This document shows positions 35,896-47,321 of a stretch of DNA of 64,000 nt, piece after piece. The notes beneath the pieces were generated by a model that saw only the letters and a list, made by a program, of their open reading frames with translations, did no database searches and had not been told where the DNA came from. Source of the DNA: Capitella teleta (taxonomy: Eukaryota > Annelida > Polychaeta > Capitellidae); contig KB309204.1 of the NCBI GenBank assembly GCA_000328365.1, positions 44,042 to 108,041 of the forward strand, in the 5' to 3' direction. Each line of letters begins with the position of its first letter. Position 1 is the stretch's first letter. The position numbers and the translations under genes are program-made.

Positions 35896-38800
35896 TGCTT
35901 CCAGCTACACCTGCGACCACATTCAGTTGACTTTTGTAAGTTTTGCCGTTGTTTGTGAAAGCATTCAGTACATCTCGGTTGACTTTGGTCACCCCACCAT
36001 AAACATATGCTTTCTTGTGACCTCACGGAGAAACGGTCTGTGATATAACCAGCAATATACTTACTAATAAGCTATTTCTATTCATTGGCATCCGCTCAAT
36101 TCGCCTGCAAACCCCCTTAGAATGATGATGAGCTTTTTCTTAGTGTTCCACAGGAGCTGCGGACTCCTTATTTGTCGTCCATATTTGTGATGCAAGGATT
36201 CGAGGTCATATGAACGACATCAATCAGGTTTTCATCATGCCATTCCAGTCATTGCTTACGTGACATATCAAAGGCCTTGTCCAAGTCTCACTTAAGCTTC
36301 CCTCTGGTGACCAAGCGAATATACAATGCCGAAAACATCACAAGAAGAGACTGAAACTCTTTCGAAATATATACAGAAGGGCATTGCTATGACTAGTAGA
36401 ATTCCACATTACAAATAAGATATCACATTAAGGTAATCGAGCCCCTTTATAAGTAACACCATTTTGACATTCGATATGAAGACCGCATTAAGTATTCCAC
36501 TTGGCAACAATTCATTAGCCCAACAAAAGATTTGCGCCACAAAGCATTCGTGCTGTCAATCTCATGAGGCGCGTGTGACGGCGTAGGCGGACCACTCCAC
36601 CTACATATCTCGAGTGACATGGAACCAGCTGTTTCCCCTTCATATGGATCTCAATCCCATTTTAAAGCTCTAAAAAAAGTACACTTTGCGTTGATTCAGC
36701 GGAGCGGTCATGATTCATGACTACGTTTTCCATATATGAGTCACGTATTAACCGCAATCTGTTGCGTACAAATGGGCGCTAAGCCTCGTAGAAGGTTGAT
36801 CATTGTGATTTACCTTGTAACCACAGAGCAAGAGGGTTCATCCCAAAGTATAACCGTGATTTACAGGCGCTCCTTGGACTTTTCTACCTCCGCTCATTTC
36901 GCTGCCGACCACTCTCAGCCGTCGTGAGGAGACATCGAAATGCCAGAACAATCACCGAAACATGTAGAAAGCAAACATGGCCAGAATATCAAACGGAGTG
37001 AAAACCTTTTCTTGAAGCAATCGCAGCGTTGGCTTTAATCCCATTACGAGTGGGATGAGAAACAACTTTGATTTCTCGCAAGGACCTTTGTGGCTACCTC
37101 AGAATCGGAAAGAAATTGTGACGAAGGGGCGATGTGGCCAAAGAAGATTTGCAATTTATTTTCTGCAATTGACGAAGGGGTGTTGTCAGCCAGGTTGACG
37201 AGACACGCGCGTCGCCATCTATAGCCATGCGGCTTATAAACCACTTGTGCATTCATTATACATAGCGAGGCGACAGGAAGACAATTCATTTGAATGTCAT
37301 TCAAACGGCATTTCTAGACGCTGATGAAAATTAATTTCTCATAGCACGTGACCAACATACACATCCCACAGGAAATGACGTACAGATGAAAGAATAATCG
37401 ACCCTGCTAAAGAGAAACCGTGGATATCTGAGAACGAGAAAGGTCCTGAAACAACGGTGTTGCAACGACGGTGGCCGGAAATAGATTGATGATTCGACAA
37501 ATGATAGTTCTGCCTTATCAGAAACGAGGTCAAACTAACGAGGCCATCTTTGCGGTGCTTACAGTCGGGCAAATAAAGCAAATATCTTTACTTTGCTGTG
37601 CAGTCTCATAATAAAGCTTTTACAGTTTTCTAACAGCATTTATGGACGTTATAAACATGATTATAGCACCTCAGGTAGAGCTGTTATTTTCCACATTAAG
37701 TTGTTCCCCAAAGAGCACGTACTTGAATCTCTCTCACGAAGCACACCGTCCACTTTAAGACCCTTCTTTCCATTTGAGGAAATCTCATCTCTTCTTTACA
37801 GTTCTATTGTTCTTACTTCTGTTATTTCCCTGCCCTAGCTCTCCTGCCATCTCTACCTTCCCCTATCCCTCTACTGTTTTCAGCGCTCCCTCACTTCCCT
37901 CTTGCACCTCCGCCCTTTCTCTTAAACCACGTAGCTTTTCAAGTGAAGCCTTCCATTGCTTTCCCCGGACGCGGAAGGGGCGCGGCGAGGAGTGTTACAG
38001 CAGCAAATAACCTTTCTCTACTTGATCACTGTGTAATGCCTCTCTGATGCGTCGCTCGTTTTGCCCCCATGCAATACCATCAGTCTTGGCTGGGTGTCAT
38101 TCCAATCCATTCGCTCCCTTATCGCGATGGCGATTGCACTTTGTGGCCAACATAGCATTGTGTTTTCTTGCAAAGCAATTCCTCTCCCTCCCCCTCAACC
38201 AATCCCCGAATGCCCAATCCTCAACTTTGACTTAATACCTGGTAAGCAATGTTATGAGCCACCCTGTTGAGTTATAGCGTCTGTTACTTCGGCTTTTTGT
38301 ATGCTGGACAGAACATGACCTGTTCTTGGCCTTCGACAGGGTCTGCCCGGAGCCACAACGTTTCAAATCAAATGCTATTTGCCCAGAAATGACATTTAGT
38401 AAGATTTGCTTTCAAGGAATTGCGATTTCTGACAGAGAGCGAGGGAAAAATCATCGATGACACCCTTCTATCCCGAGAACGAAAGGGGATGAGCAGTCGA
38501 GTGTGAAGAAAAAAATACATGAGAAAAATATATTGCGTCTGGTTCTGTTCTATCATTTATAGAACACTCTTCCCAGCCATCCCATCCTCCGCTTTCCAGA
38601 CATAGCCTCATGACCCTTGAGGGGAATTAAAAATATCAGCTTCTTTGCCCCTTGTGAAATGGCATCATTGGGCCTACCAAAAAGCGTGCATTTCACACGA
38701 GATCGTTGCCACTTGGGTGACAAGCAATTTCACGACCAGTCTGATTGCATCAATTTGAGAGTTTATCGAAGCATCGTATCTTTGGTGTATCTGGTAACTT

Positions 38801-39447
38801 CTATCATACTTGATCATCACAGCCGGAATTCCTTCATGAAATGCAACCAAACAAATACTCTAAAATAAACCACGCCTTGGTTTGTGCTAATCCTTCATTA
38901 CAGTGCTGCACTTAATTATTTGGAATAACCTGATTACTGCCTGTGTTACAGGTGTGTTCATGTATTATTCGCATTCGTTCACTAGCAGAACTGTTTTCTA
39001 TGAAGAGCCACTTATTTCACGGCTCGAAGAAAGAAGTTGTAGTAAATTATGTTGTGGAGTTGAGTAGCAAGGCATGAATTGCTTAGTGAGTAATACGGGT
39101 TAAAGGGAAATTCGTCTTCATGATTTTGGTCATGTGACTCATAGCATAGCCAGCCCCAAACGCAACGCCGTATTTCCGTTCTCTCCGTTTTGTGTTTCTT
39201 ATCAAGAAGAGATAGATATGGGAAGGGAGACCTGTCGCAAGACATGAAAGAGAAGCGCTGAAATTGCGATGACCCAAGGCACTTGGATAAAATGATCGGA
39301 GATGGCCTGTCTGACAATGCGAAAATGGATTGTCATCGCTGCCTTACAGGCGGCCACCATTGTGGGCAATACTCATCAAAAATGTCGACGTCCAAATATT
39401 TGGGCAATGCCCTTGCTTTGACGTGTTTAGTAATTGCATTGCTTTTG
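35896..39447. other. Non-coding stretch upstream of the receptor
   Basis: Mostly unremarkable DNA with pyrimidine-rich segments at 37760-37930 and 38160-38220. An open frame at 39292-39494 with one hydrophobic stretch lies directly upstream but is most likely intronic. No other exon is evident. Confidence 0.4.
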
Positions 39448-39458
39448 TTTCGCTGCAG
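39438..39458 (+). other. Splice acceptor before the receptor exon
   Basis: A pyrimidine-rich stretch, ATTGCTTTTGTTTCGCTGCAG, ends in CAG at 39456-39458. TAATTGC about 25 bases before the AG can serve as branch point. It lies 89 bp ahead of the receptor ATG, so the intron would be in the 5' untranslated region. Confidence 0.5.
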
Positions 39459-39497
39459 ACTGTTTGGCGAACTACGGGTCAACCACCGGAGCACATA

Positions 39498-39503
39498 ATG
39501 TGA
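39498..39503 (+). promoter_or_regulatory. Two-codon upstream ORF (ATG-TGA)
   Basis: ATG followed directly by TGA lies 50 bases before the receptor start codon, within the predicted final 5' untranslated exon. Start-stop elements of this kind are known to hold ribosomes and damp translation of the main frame. Regulation here is inferred from position. Confidence 0.4.
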
Positions 39504-39547
39504 AGGTCTGTCGTCCGCTCTAAGTACCCACGACCAGAAATCACGAC

Positions 39548-40810
39548 ATGACCACCACTGCTGCCGCTGCTGTCGCCAAAATGAACGACTCGGTAGCGTT
39601 CACTCCTTCTCACTCACCATTAGCCTCAACGGACGAGGCCTACAGGAACCAATCGTTGTACCCTGACTACGGATTTCACGGATGCGTGAATGTATCGCAA
39701 AATATATCGTGTACTCCCTTTCATTTGGAGACTGACAGAGCTTTCACTCGATACTCAGTGGTAGTGTATGGTTTCGTCTCGCCAGCACTGGTCATCTTCA
39801 CGCTAATGACCAACAGTCTGGTGTGTCTTGTACTGATCAAGAAACATATGCGCACCCCCACTAATGTCATGCTGCTTGCCATGGCTGTCTCGGACATGCT
39901 GACCGGGGTCTGGTCGGTGCCCTGCTTCATCTATTTTTACACCCTTGGCCACTACCATGATTGGGTACCGTATGATTGGTGCATGCCGTATTTGGTACTT
40001 TACGAGTATATGCCGACCGTTTTCCACACAGCCTCTATCTGGTTGACTGTCGCGCTAGCAGTTCAGCGCTATATCTATGTCTGCCACTCGATGAAGGCAA
40101 AGCGGTGGTGTACCATCCCGAACGCCATCAAAGGTGTGCTCCTCATCTACGCTTTGGCCTTCGCTTCACAGATCAACCGCTTCGTTGAGAATGATTTCCT
40201 CCCCATCAGCGTCTACTCAACCGTCAATTCGAGCAAACTCGTGCAAGCATGCCAGATCGAATTAATCGGCTTTGTACAACAGCATGACGTTGTGTATTTT
40301 TCTATCTACTGGTGGTCTAGGGTCATCTTCATCCACTTAATTCCCTGCACGTCTCTGGTGATACTGAACTCATTACTGATTTGCACCATGAAGAAAGCAC
40401 AACGCCGTCGCGACCAACTTCTCAAGCAGAACCGCAAATCCGAGTCTCGTCGTCTCCAGGAAAGCAACTGCACCACCGCAATGCTGGTTACGGTGGTCGG
40501 AGTCTTCCTCTTGGTGGAGTTTCCCTTGGCTGTCTTCTTCATCCTGATGATCTTCGAGAACACCTTCAACGTAGTACTGATCAATGACAACATTAGGCAT
40601 GAGGCGTCGCTCTTTATTAATCTGGCGATTTTGCTTAGCTACCCGATTAATTTTTTCATTTATTGTGGTATGTCTCGCCAGTTCCGTGAAACCTTTATGC
40701 GGCTCTTCAAACCCGGGACCCCCGCTTTGGACCGTGAGCACTCGCAGTACATCTCCCTCGCGACTGAGAACGGAGCCAAGTCTTATGAAACAAAAGACAC
40801 TGCGATATGA
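39548..40810 (+). CDS. SPR: Sex peptide / myoinhibitory peptide receptor-like GPCR
   Basis: A 420-residue rhodopsin-class receptor in one uninterrupted exon, expected at the plasma membrane of neurons or target tissues and to bind W-type amidated peptides (MIP/allatostatin-B class). The N-terminal tail (1-70) has an Ala run and sequons at Asn13, 34, 48 and 52. TM1 is about 71-97 (Asn89), TM2 106-128 (Asp116), TM3 145-172, TM4 192-209, TM5 252-280 (Pro266), TM6 309-335 (Pro326) and TM7 353-373. Cys145 and Cys235 can form the TM3-loop 2 disulfide. The usual DRY is QRYIYVCH (173-180), and NPxxY is replaced by YPINFFIY (365-372), followed by CGMSRQFRETF in helix 8. From memory these are hallmarks of insect SPR, as are PTNxxLxxMAxxDMLT and NRKxExxxLxExNCTT. 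Length agrees with the family. The start is the first ATG after an in-frame TAA (39521-39523) and has G at -3; Met12 is an alternative start. Ligand and exact orthology are inferred. Confidence 0.92.
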   Translation: MTTTAAAAVAKMNDSVAFTPSHSPLASTDEAYRNQSLYPDYGFHGCVNVSQNISCTPFHLETDRAFTRYSVVVYGFVSPALVIFTLMTNSLVCLVLIKKHMRTPTNVMLLAMAVSDMLTGVWSVPCFIYFYTLGHYHDWVPYDWCMPYLVLYEYMPTVFHTASIWLTVALAVQRYIYVCHSMKAKRWCTIPNAIKGVLLIYALAFASQINRFVENDFLPISVYSTVNSSKLVQACQIELIGFVQQHDVVYFSIYWWSRVIFIHLIPCTSLVILNSLLICTMKKAQRRRDQLLKQNRKSESRRLQESNCTTAMLVTVVGVFLLVEFPLAVFFILMIFENTFNVVLINDNIRHEASLFINLAILLSYPINFFIYCGMSRQFRETFMRLFKPGTPALDREHSQYISLATENGAKSYETKDTAI

Positions 40811-41055
40811 TTTGTACAAAGAGAAAAAAATCTGCTTTTGTTATAAACCCATTATCCACCTGTAAAACTAAAAACATAATCTGTGTATAACATTTTATCA
40901 AATTATTAAAACGTGGCTTTGATAAAGAACAATAACAACATGTGACTTGAATGGCTACCTGAAATGACTTACAGCCGTCCTATGAAAATGCTTTGTAAAT
41001 AGACATAACATTCTTCTGATTTCCAGTGAATAAATGATAACTTCATACCGAGTAT
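40811..41055 (+). other. 3' untranslated region of the receptor
   Basis: AT-rich sequence following the TGA stop. It ends shortly after the AATAAA hexamer at 41029-41034, with GT-rich GAGTATGTTGTC about 20 bp further on. The cleavage point near 41050 is an estimate. Confidence 0.5.
41029..41034 (+). terminator. AATAAA polyadenylation signal
   Basis: Canonical hexamer about 220 bp after the receptor stop codon, with a GT-rich element downstream. Confidence 0.6.
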
Positions 41056-41935
41056 GTTGTCATATCATCCCTTACCTCACAACACGAAAGAAAGAAAGCA
41101 GGATATCGTACCAATCCAACTGCCATGAAGTTCNCATGTTATGATAAGTCGAACAAATAGAAGCTAAGTTTTCCTACAATGCCATGTTTACTCAGATTTG
41201 AGAGAATTGGCATTGATTATCGTCTAGGCCGCTTCCACTCCTTGGCGCCTGAAATGACAGACGGTGAAATGCGATAAATGTCAGAAGAAAGGTGTTAAAG
41301 GCAAACAGCTGATTAAGACGTGGTATTGATGTGGATCCAATGACGTGTTATTGTATCGCATTTCTGAGGGTGTTCTGGTGATACGGAGTGCTGCGAGGTG
41401 AAAGAGCAACGTCGTCCTTGTTCTTGGATCTGAAAATTATCTATTTGCTCTTAAAAATCTGAGTCGGAGCAAAAAAAAAAAAAAAAAAAAAAATAATCTG
41501 CCGTTGTCTTTCCTTTATTACCTAGCAACCGTCCCTCTTATGAACTGCGTATTAGTTTTGCTTGTTTTAGGGCAGGTTATGCTTCTGTGTAGCTCTACTG
41601 GTGTTTTATAAGATAATGGTGTAAATGGGATAGTTAGATTTCCAGGTGTAAGCTCTATATCATAGTATATTTGCAGGTCTTATATGTTGCTTTTGATGAT
41701 TGCAATGAAGTATGCTAGGAGCGCTTGTCTTTGATCACACGTCATTTGTCATTATCGTCTTAATGGACCAAATCCATTACATAATCGTCTACAAGTTCTG
41801 TTATAAACAGGAAACCAGTGTACATAGATCAATTCGGGACGCATACCCACATATGGGTCAATTCATGGCACAAATTTTCATTATCAACATAACTGGTTAT
41901 TTTTGCTTGTGCAATTCTTATGTTCTGAGTAAAGG

Positions 41936-41937
<2 letters not shown>
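41056..41937. other. Non-coding stretch
   Basis: Holds one ambiguous base at 41134 and a 23-base A run at 41471-41493. No gene seen. Confidence 0.5.
41471..41493 (+). repeat. Poly-A run of 23 bases
   Basis: Uninterrupted A tract about 430 bp past the receptor's polyadenylation signal. It is too far to be its cleavage site. Confidence 0.9.
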
Positions 41938-42028
<91 letters not shown>

Positions 42029-42354
42029 CATTATTATTATTATTATTATCATTATTATAATTATTATAATTATTATTATTATTATCATTATTATCATTAT
42101 TATCATTATTATCATTATTATCATTATTATCATTATTATCATTATTATCATTATTATCATTATTATTATTATTATTATCATTATTATTATAATTATTATT
42201 ATTATTATCATTATTATCATTATTATCATTATTATCATTATTATCATTATTATCATTATTATCATTATTATCATTATTATCATTATTATCATTATTATCA
42301 TTATTATCATTATTATTATTATTATTATCATTATTATAATTATTATTATTATTA
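41938..42354 (+). repeat. TTA/TCA trinucleotide microsatellite
   Basis: About 417 bp made almost only of TTA triplets with TCA and a few TAA variants kept in register. In the blocks at about 42085-42165 and 42208-42313 the pattern becomes a regular 9-bp unit, ATTATTATC. Because the register is unbroken, both strands carry long Ile-rich chance frames; these are not proteins. Confidence 0.97.
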
Positions 42355-42949
42355 GGGTCACCTGACTACTTGAGGAACCGGCAACATGTCCTGATCCACA
42401 AACATCTACACCTTGGCGGATAAAATAGATACACCCATAGTGAATACACTCAAATTGACCTATAAAGACCAATGAAACACGCTTTGTATTATGTAATGGT
42501 GTAACAACGAGTGTGTCATATCATATACACATATATAGTGGCAAATGTCTCCCTTGAACGATATTATGGGGAACATCCTTTATGCGAGAAAAAGCCCTCA
42601 GACGAGTCTACAAGGGACATCATGGCGCCTTTTTATGCTCCATAAACGAGTCCGATGTACACGAAGTGTTCTTTCATTTCTATAATTTCAATAAATCTTG
42701 TATGAGATAACAGCACGAATAACTTAGCAAAGAATAAGTCTTCGCAAGAAGAACATGAGTGTCTGATGGTCTAATGATCTGAATTCTCCATACGAAATAA
42801 CACGGAGGCATATCTCGAATGTAGGTATACTTCCTCGAGATGTAACCGAGGATCATCCTCGGATTTATTTAATGCAATTGGGCTCGGATGACGCAGAATT
42901 TATGTAATCGCCGAATCTATTTGGGTGATATAGGCACGAGGACAAAAAG

Positions 42950-43190
42950 TCCAGGACCTCGGGTTACCCCTAATCTTATCGATGATTCAAGAGTTGTTTT
43001 AACCTGCAAACCACCATAAACATTAGTACACATCACCCGGCTTTGTTATGCAGTTGGGCAGCGGTGAAGAATTATAATTATGGCAAATTACAATTATATT
43101 TCACAATCATGACGCCCGTGACCCAATCGGGTCTCGAACCCAGGACCTCAACCTCAACCGGTCAATCCGACTGAGCTACTGGGGCCTCGT
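42950..43190 (-). mobile_element. tRNA-derived SINE, minus strand
   Basis: Read on the minus strand the head (43112-43187) has GTAGCTCAGTCGG as A box (within 43161-43181) and GGTTCGAGACCC as B box (43129-43141), about 30 bp apart. Acceptor and anticodon stems do not pair, so it is not a tRNA gene. The body, with ACCACCATA and ACATTAGTACACA on the plus strand, is shared with 21141-21215, which shows it is a dispersed family. Confidence 0.65.
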
Positions 43191-44566
43191 TGGAAAGAAA
43201 AGTAAGTTATTATCTCACACTTTTTCTTTACTCTTCATTTTTTATGACTTCAAATTTGATTATATATATTTTTATTTTTTTTAATTTTTTTGGCCGTTGT
43301 CCCCTTGTTCACCATTTCCCACTTCCGGCACTCAGAGGTTCATGAATATTATAAGGCAGATATGGGGATTTATTACAAACATTTCCCCTCTTTTCCCCCG
43401 ATACATTTGTATACCGCAACTGGCTTCACTTCTATGCGGTTTACACATATTATTTCGGTTTGATTTTCGAGTGAGTGCTTCATAAAAATACCAGATCCAG
43501 CGTGTCTAAATGTTACAGTTAGGTCACCATCATATTGTCTTGTGTCTCATAATCATCATTCCAAAGGTCAGGCCGCCAAAGACCTCGATACCAGAACACA
43601 AAGGCAGTTGTGATAAATATAGCCCGAATTATCAAAGCATTTGGGAGAATATTACTTATTAATTACGTTGCATATAACTATTGATGGAAAATAGAAGCAA
43701 AATGAGGCAGCAACAACAAAATAGCTGGGAGCAGGTGGGAAATACTGGAACAAAAAGTGCTATTGATTTGTAAAATATCGGCGAATCTTTTACCGATTCA
43801 ATGTCTATAGGGTCACTTTGACACAGCCACGGGCGGAAAACAAGGTTTAGATTTTAGTTATAGGTGTAATCATAATTCAATGTGATGAATCTCTCTTAAG
43901 TAATTAAATATGGCCGCTATATCTGAGGAAAAAAATGTTGAACAACCATGCACAGAGAGTCTGAAGTATAAATCGGTCACCCATTTGTGGTTGAATCTTT
44001 ATAAGTCACAAAAACATGGCTGACCTATATTCTTGCAACCCTCAAAGGTGGTATGTCCGATTGCCTTAAAATAAACGTTTAATCAGTTAAAGCACTGCCC
44101 TCGTCTTGAGGAGGTGGTTCGTTAATACACCAGTCGATATTAGGAAAACTTCGCCAATCGATCGCTCTCTTGTGTCTTGATTGCCTAATATCAGGGATTC
44201 TCTCGCCGATTTCAACCGCCGTTTTGACATTTGATAGCTGAGGAAGATGCACAGCTCAAAAATTGTTAATTACTGAATGTGGGAGTTGTTTAACGTTGGG
44301 ATATCAAATTAAATGGAAATACCTTAATTAACTTCGATGAAAACCTCCAAATGATTTTCTTGGTTTCACCTTTAGCTAAATAGGATATCTTCCATCAGCA
44401 TAATTATGCAATAATTAAATCGGTCTTGTTTGCAAAAGTACCCTTTGACCCGGTATGGGTGAAATTGTAGGCTTTCGATTTATTCCTGAGAAGCTCTTAT
44501 AAGATGAATTGTCATTTCCTGAGTAGAATTGTCTATTTTGCTTTGAAATGGCTCTTTCATGGTTGC

Positions 44567-44629
44567 CTTTTCTTTCTTTCTTTTTTTCTTTTTTTTTTTT
44601 CTTTTTTCTTTTTTCTTTTTCTCTTTTTT

Positions 44630-44661
<32 letters not shown>

Positions 44662-44675
44662 TCTTTTTTTTTTTT
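44567..44675 (+). repeat. CTTT-type polypyrimidine tract
   Basis: About 109 bp of T with C every 4 to 11 bases. Lys/Glu/Arg-rich and Phe-rich frames across it are composition artefacts. Confidence 0.95.
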
Positions 44676-45233
44676 GAATACATATAGAACTTGCTCCCAT
44701 GGTTCGATTCCCAGAAGACAAAGCACAGAAACAATAATCGAACAAAAACAAAACCTCCAAAATAGCCGAATTTTTCCACTAGGGCGCAACAGAAACAGGA
44801 ACCTCCTTGTAATCAAGCAAATATTTGTCGTCGCATATGAGAATGAGGGTGGTCATTAATTATGGCGCAGACATCTGCCAACGCGCGCATCTCACTCGTG
44901 AGTGGAAGGAGCACCCGCCGCGTTGTGTTGACTCTGCTTTAGACGACCCGAGATTTGTACAAGCAAATACTTGTCTTGTTCCCCAAAATAGCTGGGTTCT
45001 CATATGTCCACTCGCTCAACGCCCAGTAAAATACTCAATCATACAAGTGTTGAGACAATCTACTGGCTGGTATATGTACATAAACACCTTGAAGTGTTGT
45101 TCCAGGCGGTGCCTTGCACCTAAAGTCTAAGAGTAAGTTTTCATCTACAGTGCGTGTACATGTAGTCTGAAGAACTCAAGTGGATCATGTCTGGATAGAC
45201 ATGCGTCAATGAGAAATCAAAAGTGGGATGAGT

Positions 45234-45314
45234 TTTTTATTTATTTTATTTATTTATTTATTTATTTATTTTTATTATTATTTATTTATTTATTTTTTTT
45301 TTTTTTTTTTTTTT
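45234..45314 (+). repeat. TTTA microsatellite ending in a T run
   Basis: Repeated TTTA units with a TTA interruption, passing into an uninterrupted T tract at about 45293-45314. Confidence 0.95.
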
Positions 45315-47321
45315 GTGGCATCCAATAATTTGACGGAGTGGTTTTGCTGTACTGCGTAAAGTGGCATTCTGATCGTGACACATGCTAAGTGGCGTGATGA
45401 AATGTGTGACACAATGTGTTGACGCGTTACAGATAACCGTGCACCAATCAGCCCCACCCCCCTCTCCCTGGTCAGACCGACGTTTGAGAATAATCATTTA
45501 TTGCTCTGATCATAATGACTTCGGACAAAACACGAACCGGTTATGGGGCCGGAAATTGAGGTTTACTGCAGAAGGTTAATGACAACGGAAATTCGTTAAA
45601 TATTTCTAAATACAGGAAGCAAATGTGGCACAGCATGAATGTGGGGACACATTCAGAAATATGGATTAATCATATTCCGTATGATTAACAACTAGAACAC
45701 AGTGTATTAATTATCAAATCCAAGTATCATATCTGAGTAATTGCAGCAATGTGCGATACAGTATTGATGATTAGCTGTTAGCTGTGAAAGGGTGATTGTA
45801 GATGCCAGCAAAGGGACAAGACAGCTTAAGTAACTCATTTCGGAGTATATTCCCAGGGTTCAAAATCGGTGCCTGGGAAAGCATTAGGCTTCATACATGA
45901 GAGAGTAAATCTTGTCACATTTATCCCATCATTCCACGGATGAAATTCTTGAGAATTTCTATGACGTCACCATAGTGGTGAGAGTGCTTCCCTAATAAAG
46001 GTCAACCAAGTGCCCTTGCTCTGTCGTCCCAGGGTGTTACCTTCGCATCCTCTGAAGCTTTGTCTTCTTAGAACCAGCCACCAACTACTCCAGTTTTGCG
46101 CACTTCAAGTACATCTCAGAAATGACAGAAAAAATACGACCGACAGCTCAATTGCAGCATTAGACCGACAGAATGCTGCCACCCTGTCCCAGGAAAGGTG
46201 ATGCTTTTCCTGTCAGCCAATTGCAAGGCTCAATAGACGCCCACCCTTCGATCCATGCATACTGGCTCCCACGGAAGCCTCAAGGGACTGCTCTGTTTAT
46301 AGATATGACGAATTGACATTAAGTTTTGTTTGTCATGAATGCAAGTGGTGAGTGAGTGGGGTTTGGTTTGAATTGAATGAACGTAATGGAGGATATGCCA
46401 GTTTAACAAAAACAAGCCGGGCTCAAGTAGGTTCAACCAATTTCATTTCATTTATTTTTATTATTTTAAAATATGAAGAAAAAGTGAGGCATGGTTAAGT
46501 CCACAATTAAGAGCTGGAATACTCTCAGGAGCTGCATACTTTGTACTTTTGTGAATATTGTATCGTCGTACGTGGAAATGATATGATAGTTTAATTGAGT
46601 CAAAGAGTGATTGCTATAAAAAGAAAATGTAGGGCGGTCACGTTGATGTTTCTATGGGGGAAAAAACTCCGTAATAGATTGTTTGAAAGTCCATTAATTC
46701 TCAGATTCTATAAGCTACATCGTGATGCAATTCAAAATTATGCCTTATGTTTGGCCTGGATGCGGCGATACTTGAGCTACGCTCAGCAATCAACTTCTAG
46801 TAAGTTTCTATAAAAACATATCGAGAGAACAATGACGTAAGTTGAAAAGACACAAACCGAACTGCTGGATCAAATATCAGCGGCCTAGCTACGATAAAAA
46901 CCGACCAGAACATTACGTAAGAAAAAAGCACAAACGAACTTCACCCACGCGTAAGATCTTCTTGAAAGCCAGTCCAGCTCCGTTTTCATTCAGCAGATCA
47001 AGAGTATGCACGAGCGGCAGCCATCAGATAGCCTCTTTGATCTCTCAGCATTACTACACATCGCAGGACGCCTTTATGCGTGGTAAGAAATATATGAGAG
47101 CCCTGCAGCAATTTATTTGATTACATAGTGTATTGGTGCCTTCTACAACGCATGTTAAGTTAATATAAATTAATTAAGCAAAATTACAGTCATTGGCTCT
47201 CCGATGAATGCTACGCATTTTAGTCAACACGGGGAAGGGGGCAGTGATTTTGCCCTATAAACCCTGGCACACGTTAATTTTCGGAATTTAAGACGATTTG
47301 CAAAAAAAGCACAGGCATTAC

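Larger units (their letters stand above)
43191..47321. other. Non-coding stretch with simple repeats
   Basis: No gene seen. Includes the pyrimidine tract at 44567-44675 and the TTTA array at 45234-45314. A GGTTCGATTCCC string at 44701-44712 has no A box partner. Confidence 0.45.

Noticed and set aside
39292-39494. Open frame with a hydrophobic segment just before the receptor
   Set aside because: It spans the strong acceptor at 39458, so most of it is probably intron; no homology recognised.
41712-42472. Long Ile-rich open frames on both strands
   Set aside because: They are translations of the TTA/TCA microsatellite, which has no stop in some registers.
44415-44859. Lys/Glu-rich and Phe-rich open frames
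   Set aside because: They follow the CTTT-type pyrimidine tract; no domain or start context outside it.
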